A DNA stretch of 64,000 nt from positions 43,612 through 107,611 of the forward strand of contig JAQGDQ010000723.1 in assembly GCA_030141605.1 (NCBI GenBank). Direction: 5' to 3'. The position numbers and the translations under genes were made by a program. The notes under the pieces are model-generated. The model was given only the letters and a program-made list of their open reading frames with translations. It searched no databases and was not told the DNA's origin. Shown here piece after piece: positions 59,178 to 64,000 of this stretch (positions are counted from its first letter, which is position 1; every line of letters begins with the position of its first letter). The stretch comes from Tubiluchus corallicola (taxonomy: Eukaryota; Priapulida; Priapulimorpha; Priapulimorphida; Tubiluchidae).

Positions 59178-60735
59178 GTTTTATTCCCAAAGACACGAAC
59201 ACTTATTTAAGTTGCTTGGAAATATTATTATGAGTAAGTTTTATGAGATTACATAAGATACATTTAGAATGGAAAGCAACACAAGATGGCCCACTCTGTC
59301 ATCATTTCTTAACCAGAAAACGCACGGGCAGAACTATTAACGCAAAACCCGCACAATGCTAATTTTCACATAGCCTGGTTAGCCTTTTCTAAAATTCACC
59401 ACCCATGAATTCATGGCAAAACTATTGAATTTCCTGTTCTGTATCTCATCCTAGAGGATTTTCCTTGTTAATGACATAGGTCTCAGTCATAATTATTTTG
59501 TCAACTATTATTTAGGGTACTTATTAACTTTTATCAAACATTAGTGCAAACAGCTGAGAAACTGTAGAAATTAGTCTTATTGACATTTAGTGTCACTGGT
59601 TGTCAAGACTTTAAACACGACACTGCCAATATGCTTCAATAGAGACAGACCTACCCTTCAGGTTAAGCTTGCTAATCTCGCCTAGTTTTTGCACCTATGA
59701 ATGTCAGAGTGTGTCCGAGAGCCGCCTCCGTTTTCATTCCACATCATTTTCAATCTTAGTTTTAAAATTATAAATTGAAGGTGTCTATTATTATTACATT
59801 TCTCAAACAAAATGTGATCGAAAGAAAAGAATCAAGAAACTTAGCTCAGATTTGAACAAGACAATATAAGAATTGTGGTTTCATCTGGCTGCTTCTATAT
59901 CTGTGTTTTTTTCTTAATAGTGGCTATGTATGAGTATGAGTTTGAGTTTTGTATGAGTTCTAACGGTCAAGTTGTGCTTACAATTCTAACTGATACAGTT
60001 ATCATAGGTCTCACACTAGAAACATCTCAAAATATATCACTATTTCAATGATCATGCATTTCAAGAGTTCTGCTACTATAAAAATATAAAATTTTATTTA
60101 TGATACTAACACAATAATCACTTTATTTTATTATTAAGTACGATTTTATAATATTCAGATATATCATTGTATTTACCTGCTTCTTATGCCATAAACTATC
60201 ATTCTAGAAATTTATTATATTAGCTTGGCTATGAGTTATCTAGAGAGAATTGATCTCTGAACCCAAGTTGTTTGAAGAGTAGAATGCAAACCTACTATGC
60301 TGTTATATGCTTTTATGACCTTAGGTCTTATTCTGCGGATGACTAATACGATGTGAAATCCACTCGTCTGTCTATGCGGATGACTAATACGATGTGAAAT
60401 CCACTCGTCTAATCTCAAATTTGGAAGTAACGTGCAGTTCACTTTCCATGTATAGCAAGTATGCGAGGCTTATACGTATTTTAGTTTTGAATCGTAAATT
60501 TATTCATAGATAGTTTTAGAAGATCTACAATCAAATTTTGAACTCTCACAATAAATTCATTTTTATTGATTTAATCCATGAACTGTGTGGTTTATTTGTT
60601 GTTTTTTACCTTACATTTAGTACTGTTTGAATTTCAAGAAATGCCAGTATATCTGTACTAGATATCATTAGCATGACAAATTTGGTTGAAAGTATTCACC
60701 TATTGTTAATTCCTGTATCGCGTTTTTTACAGTTT
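59178..60735. other. No gene; possible LTR remnant and 41-bp duplication
   Basis: If 59177/59178 is the LTR edge of the Gypsy fragment, the LTR extends right from TGTTTTATTCCC; its outer end was not found. At 60335-60415 a 41-bp unit (GGATGACTAATACGATGTGA and continuing) is present twice in tandem. The rest is AT-rich without exons that I can support. Confidence 0.45.
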
Positions 60736-60740
60736 CTATC

Positions 60741-60871
60741 ATGGCTATGATGTTGAGGCGAATCAGACATTTACGTTTCAAGTCACCGTTATGGATGCTG
60801 ACTTTGTCATTGTTGTTTGTGCTGTTAATAACTTTATCAAGCCACGGCGACAAAGTCATTCATGTTGCTAG
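60741..60871 (+). CDS. Type II membrane or secreted protein (DUF229-like), first coding exon
   Basis: ATG at 60741 opens MAMMLRRIRHLRFKSPLW, a basic cytosolic head, followed by the hydrophobic stretch MLTLSLLFVLLITL (residues about 19-32). This is a signal anchor or signal peptide typical of Golgi/ER type II proteins. The exon ends GCTAG|GTAAGC (donor 60872) in phase 2. It joins in frame to the exon at 63585. A TTTTTTACAG at 60723-60732 suggests an upstream 5' UTR exon. Intron 60872-63584 (2.7 kb) is largely two minisatellites. Confidence 0.65.
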
Positions 60872-60918
60872 GTAAGCTAGTACTGTACATTAATACCCAG
60901 TGATAAAACTAGTCTATT

Positions 60919-61560
60919 CTCTGACGTATTCACAACAGGTTTGGACTCGGACTGTCTTGCTTTAGGCTTTGTGTCTTGGCTCTGACGTATTCACAACAGG
61001 TTTGGACTCGGACTGTCTTGCTTTAGGCTTTTTGTCTAGGCTCTGATGTATTCACAGCAGATTTGGACTCGGACTGTCTTGCTTTAGGCTTTGTGTCTAG
61101 GCTCTGATGTATTCACAACAGGTTTGGACTCGGACTGTCTTGCTTTAGGCTTTGTGTCCAGGCTCTGATGTATTCACAGCAGATTTGGACTCGGACTGTC
61201 TTGCTTTAGGCTTTGTGTCTAGGCTCTGATGTATTCACAGCAGATTTGGAGTCGGACTGTCTTGCTTTAGGCTTTGTGTCTAGGCTCTAATGTATTCACA
61301 GCAGATTTGGACTCGGACTGTCTTGCTTTAGGCTTTGTGTCTAGACTCTGATGTATTCACAGCAGATTTGGACTCGGACTGTCTTGCTTTAGGCTTTGTG
61401 TCTAGGCTCTGATGTATTCACAACAGATTTGGACTCGGACTGTCTTGCTTTAGGCTTTGTGTCTAGACTCTGATGTATTCACAGCAGATTTGGACTGTCT
61501 TGCTTTAGGCTTTGTGTCTAGGCTCTGCTGTATTCACAGCAGATTTGGAGTCGGACTGTT
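60919..61560. repeat. 61-bp minisatellite, about 10.5 copies
   Basis: The unit CTCTGATGTATTCACAGCAG, ATTTGGACTCGGACTGTCTT and the remainder to TGTCTAGG repeats every 61 bp with few substitutions (60919, 60980, 61041 and on). Late copies are shortened. It lies in the intron of the DUF229-like gene, 48 bp after the donor. Confidence 0.97.
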
Positions 61561-61978
61561 GGTGTGGTTGCTTGTATTTGGGAAAGCGTACCCTTAGGAT
61601 TGCTCTTCCTCCATTGCATTAACAGTTTAATTTATTAGTAGGTTATTTAAAAAATTATAATTTAATTAGTAGCAATTTTACTGACTTTGCATTGTGTTAT
61701 GCTAAATTTGCATATTGTACTTTTTGGAATAATTTAACAAACCAACCAGACCAAACCAATTCAATAAACCACTCTGCTGCTGCTACTACTATTGTTAATA
61801 ATAATTCTTACTATGGGCATTTTTTTGGAAAAATTTGACCTTGTATTTGAAACATAGAAGATGCAACATTCCATACAAGCTAATGATATCAGCAATGAAA
61901 ACTTAATGCTTTGCGTTTCTTGTAAAGTCCATAAGTCCATCGTTTATATTTTAAATTTATAAAAAATCCTGTTATTCT

Positions 61979-62920
61979 ACCATGTAAAGTTTGTAGTGCC
62001 GGCCTTTGTATTACCCGAATGGGTGTCTTATTATTGACCACGTAAAGTTTGTAGTCCGGTCTGTGTATTACCAGAATGGGTGTTCTATTATTCTAGCACA
62101 TAAACTTTGTAGTGCCGGTCTTTGTATTACCAGAATGGGTGTTCTATTATTCTACCACATAAACTTTATAGTGCCGGTCTTTGTATTACCAGAATGGGTG
62201 TTCTATTATTCTACCATGTAAACTTTGTAGTGCCGGTCTTTGTATTACCAGAATGGGAGTTCTATTATTCTACCACGTAAAGTTTGTAGTGCTGGTCTGT
62301 GTATTACCAGAATGGGTGTTCTATTATTCACCACATAAACTTTGTAGTGCTGGTCTGTATATTACCAGAATGGGTGTTTTATTATTCTACCACATAAACT
62401 TTGTAGTGCCGGTCTTTGTATTACCAGAATGGGTGTTCTATTATTCTACCACGTAAAGTTTGTGGTGCCAGTCTGGGTATTACCCGAATGGGTGTCTTAT
62501 TATTGACCACGTAAAGTTTGTAGTCCGGTCTCTGTATTACCAGAATGGGTGTTCTATTATTCTACCACATAAACTTTGTAGTGCCGGTCTTTGTATTACC
62601 AGAATGGGTGTTCTATTATTCTACCATGTAAACTTTGTAGTGCCGGTCTTTGTATTACCAGAATGGGTGTTCTATTATTCTACCACGTAAAGTTTGTAGT
62701 GCTGGTCTGTGTATTACCAGAATGGGTGTTCTATTATTCTACCACGTAAACTTTGTAGTGCCGGTCTGTGTATTACCCGAATATGTGTCCTATTATTGAA
62801 CCATGTAAAATTTGTGGTGCCAGCCTGTGTATTACCGGAATGGGTGTCCTATTATTGTACCACGTAAAGTTTTTTGGGCCCGCTTGTGTATTACCAGAAT
62901 TTTGCTGCTTATCATACTAT
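61979..62920. repeat. 59-bp minisatellite, about 16 copies
   Basis: The unit contains GTATTACCAGAATGGGTG, TTCTATTATTCTACCAC and AAACTTTGTAGTGCCGGTC, with a period of 59 bp (62066, 62125, 62184, 62243) and occasional 58-bp variants. The short open frames through it are repeat artefacts. It lies in the same intron as the 61-bp array but is unrelated in sequence. Confidence 0.97.
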
Positions 62921-63584
62921 GGAGCTGGTGTCATATTACAATGCAGTAAGCCCACTATTATTGAAACTTTATCAAACAAATTTAGCCAAAAGAAGAGAAA
63001 GTAAAGGATTGGTGCTTAGGTGTTAATACCTTGAGTTCCTCAATTAACTTTAGCCCTTTCGTTCCCAATGTATTTAGTGGGATAGGAGAACTTTTTCTGC
63101 CTTTAAATTTAATTAAATTTTAAAACTGACTGTTATTAAATCTGTTAATAGTTATTTTGATTTAAGATAATAACAATAAGCTGAAAATTGTGACAAAATG
63201 GCAAACTAGAAAATTTGCTTAGCCTAAAAACAGTACTTTAGAGATGACTTTGTGCATATCGGCATAGCATGCATACTAAATAGCTTAAATACTTAAAAAT
63301 ATATCAGCAGCTGTAATATGAAGCACATTTAGTGAAGTATGTTGATATTACTACATCTACTACAATGCCGTGTAAACAATGCCTCTCTCGAGTCCCTTTC
63401 CAGTTTATTCATTGTACTGCTTCACTACAAATTAGTGTATAGAAAAATAGCAAGGTGGTTCAACAGACTATAAAGATCAACTGCACTAAAGATGGCAAAT
63501 CCTAAGTGGCAATTGCAATGACATAAAGAAATTCACATTACCTGTAGTTTTTCATCATTTCTAATATCACTTTTTGATCGTCAG

Positions 63585-64000
63585 GTTTGCAGAGATGAGA
63601 GATGGTGTAAGACATGCAGTAAACAAGGCGCAGGACACCATTTTCTCGAAAATCTTGCAAGCTGTACAAGGAACGGTAGGGAAGAACAGCACAGTTTGCA
63701 GGCGACCAAAACTTGACTTGTATAACGAAGCAATAAAAGATCTCTTTTACTCTCCAGAACCATTGAAATGTGAAGGAGAAGAACTTATGAAAGCCGTAGA
63801 TGTGCCTTTTGGAGACGGCAAACAGCTGAAGTTGGATAAGAGATTGTTAGCTGGGCGAGAATTAGATAGATGTGTGTACTTAGCAGTAGAGCGTATTAGT
63901 GATGACTATTATAGATATTCGGAGCCTTTGGAAATAACAAATAAACCATTTGAAGTGAATGTAAAACATGATTTTTTTCGAATATTGTGTTTCTTGAAGT
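63585..64000 (+). CDS. DUF229-like (sulfatase/phosphatase-fold) protein, exon 2, runs off window
   Basis: The acceptor GATCGTCAG (AG at 63583-63584) continues the phase 2 codon as Arg. The frame RFAEMRDGVRHAVNKAQD is open to the window end (about 138 codons). An acceptor 8 bp later would put the protein out of frame with an early stop, which supports this choice. Features seen are CRRPKLDLYNEAIKDLFY, then EPLKC, LLAGRELDRCVYLAVERI, SDDYYRY and KHDFFRILCFLK. The spacing of these Cys and the C-R-x-P-x-L-D start recall the N-terminal region of DUF229 proteins (alkaline-phosphatase-like fold, often type II membrane). The assignment is from memory of the pattern; a glycosyltransferase-like type II protein remains possible. 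Confidence 0.6.

Noticed and set aside
62006-62690. Series of 70-90 codon ORFs
   Set aside because: They arise from the 59-bp minisatellite and change frame with each unit.
63593-63720. Alternative acceptor GTTTGCAG for the last exon
   Set aside because: It puts the reading frame out of phase and reaches a stop after about 40 codons; the acceptor 8 bp upstream gives a frame open to the window end.

Overview
This is a nuclear genomic window from an AT-rich, transposon-laden animal, most likely an aquatic invertebrate. The evidence is spliced metazoan genes (a goosecoid homeobox gene and a Siva-type gene) with GT-AG introns of kilobase size, together with tRNA- and 5S-derived SINEs and hAT, piggyBac, pogo/Tigger, Tc1, LINE, Gypsy and Ginger-like elements. 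The phylum cannot be fixed from sequence alone.

Layout. (1) 1-16 kb, plus strand: the complete three-exon goosecoid gene, with coding exons at 2659-2899, 7054-7256 and 15300-15596. An (AGT)n tract and a fold-back MITE lie upstream. Intron 2 holds a 5S-derived SINE, a pogo-type MITE, a hAT MITE and dispersed repeats. (2) 16-24 kb: mostly non-coding, with a TTAA MITE, a tRNA-like SINE, a 36-bp minisatellite at 22.25-23.19 kb and two minus-strand exons of an unrecognised gene. (3) 24.8-26.3 kb, minus strand: a Siva-like gene in three exons. (4) 27-31 kb: a short non-autonomous Ginger-like element, AT-rich sequence and a Tc1 remnant. (5) 31.9-53 kb: a dense graveyard of mostly minus-strand transposases (BED-hAT, two pogo, two piggyBac, ZMYM/TTF-type hAT, another hAT C-terminus, a BED-type hAT), plus LINE, integrase and Gag fragments. 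(6) 51.6-56.0 kb: a full-length Ginger-like DNA transposon with a retrovirus-like integrase, carrying two younger hAT insertions. (7) 57.8-59.2 kb: a Gypsy Gag-protease fragment. (8) 60.7 kb to the end, plus strand: the first exons of a type II membrane or secreted protein resembling the DUF229 family. Its intron contains 61-bp and 59-bp minisatellites, and the gene runs off the window.

The most notable structure is the Ginger-like family. Two copies (27351-28047 and 51647-56030) share TGTWGGG-type inverted ends and a GCCCAAGTAGGACACT motif. Each copy is flanked by its own perfect 5-bp target duplication (GCTAA and GGTGT), and the longer one carries KRBA2-like integrase coding sequence. The host genes have no evident functional link to one another. 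Most transposases are visibly broken by stops and frameshifts.
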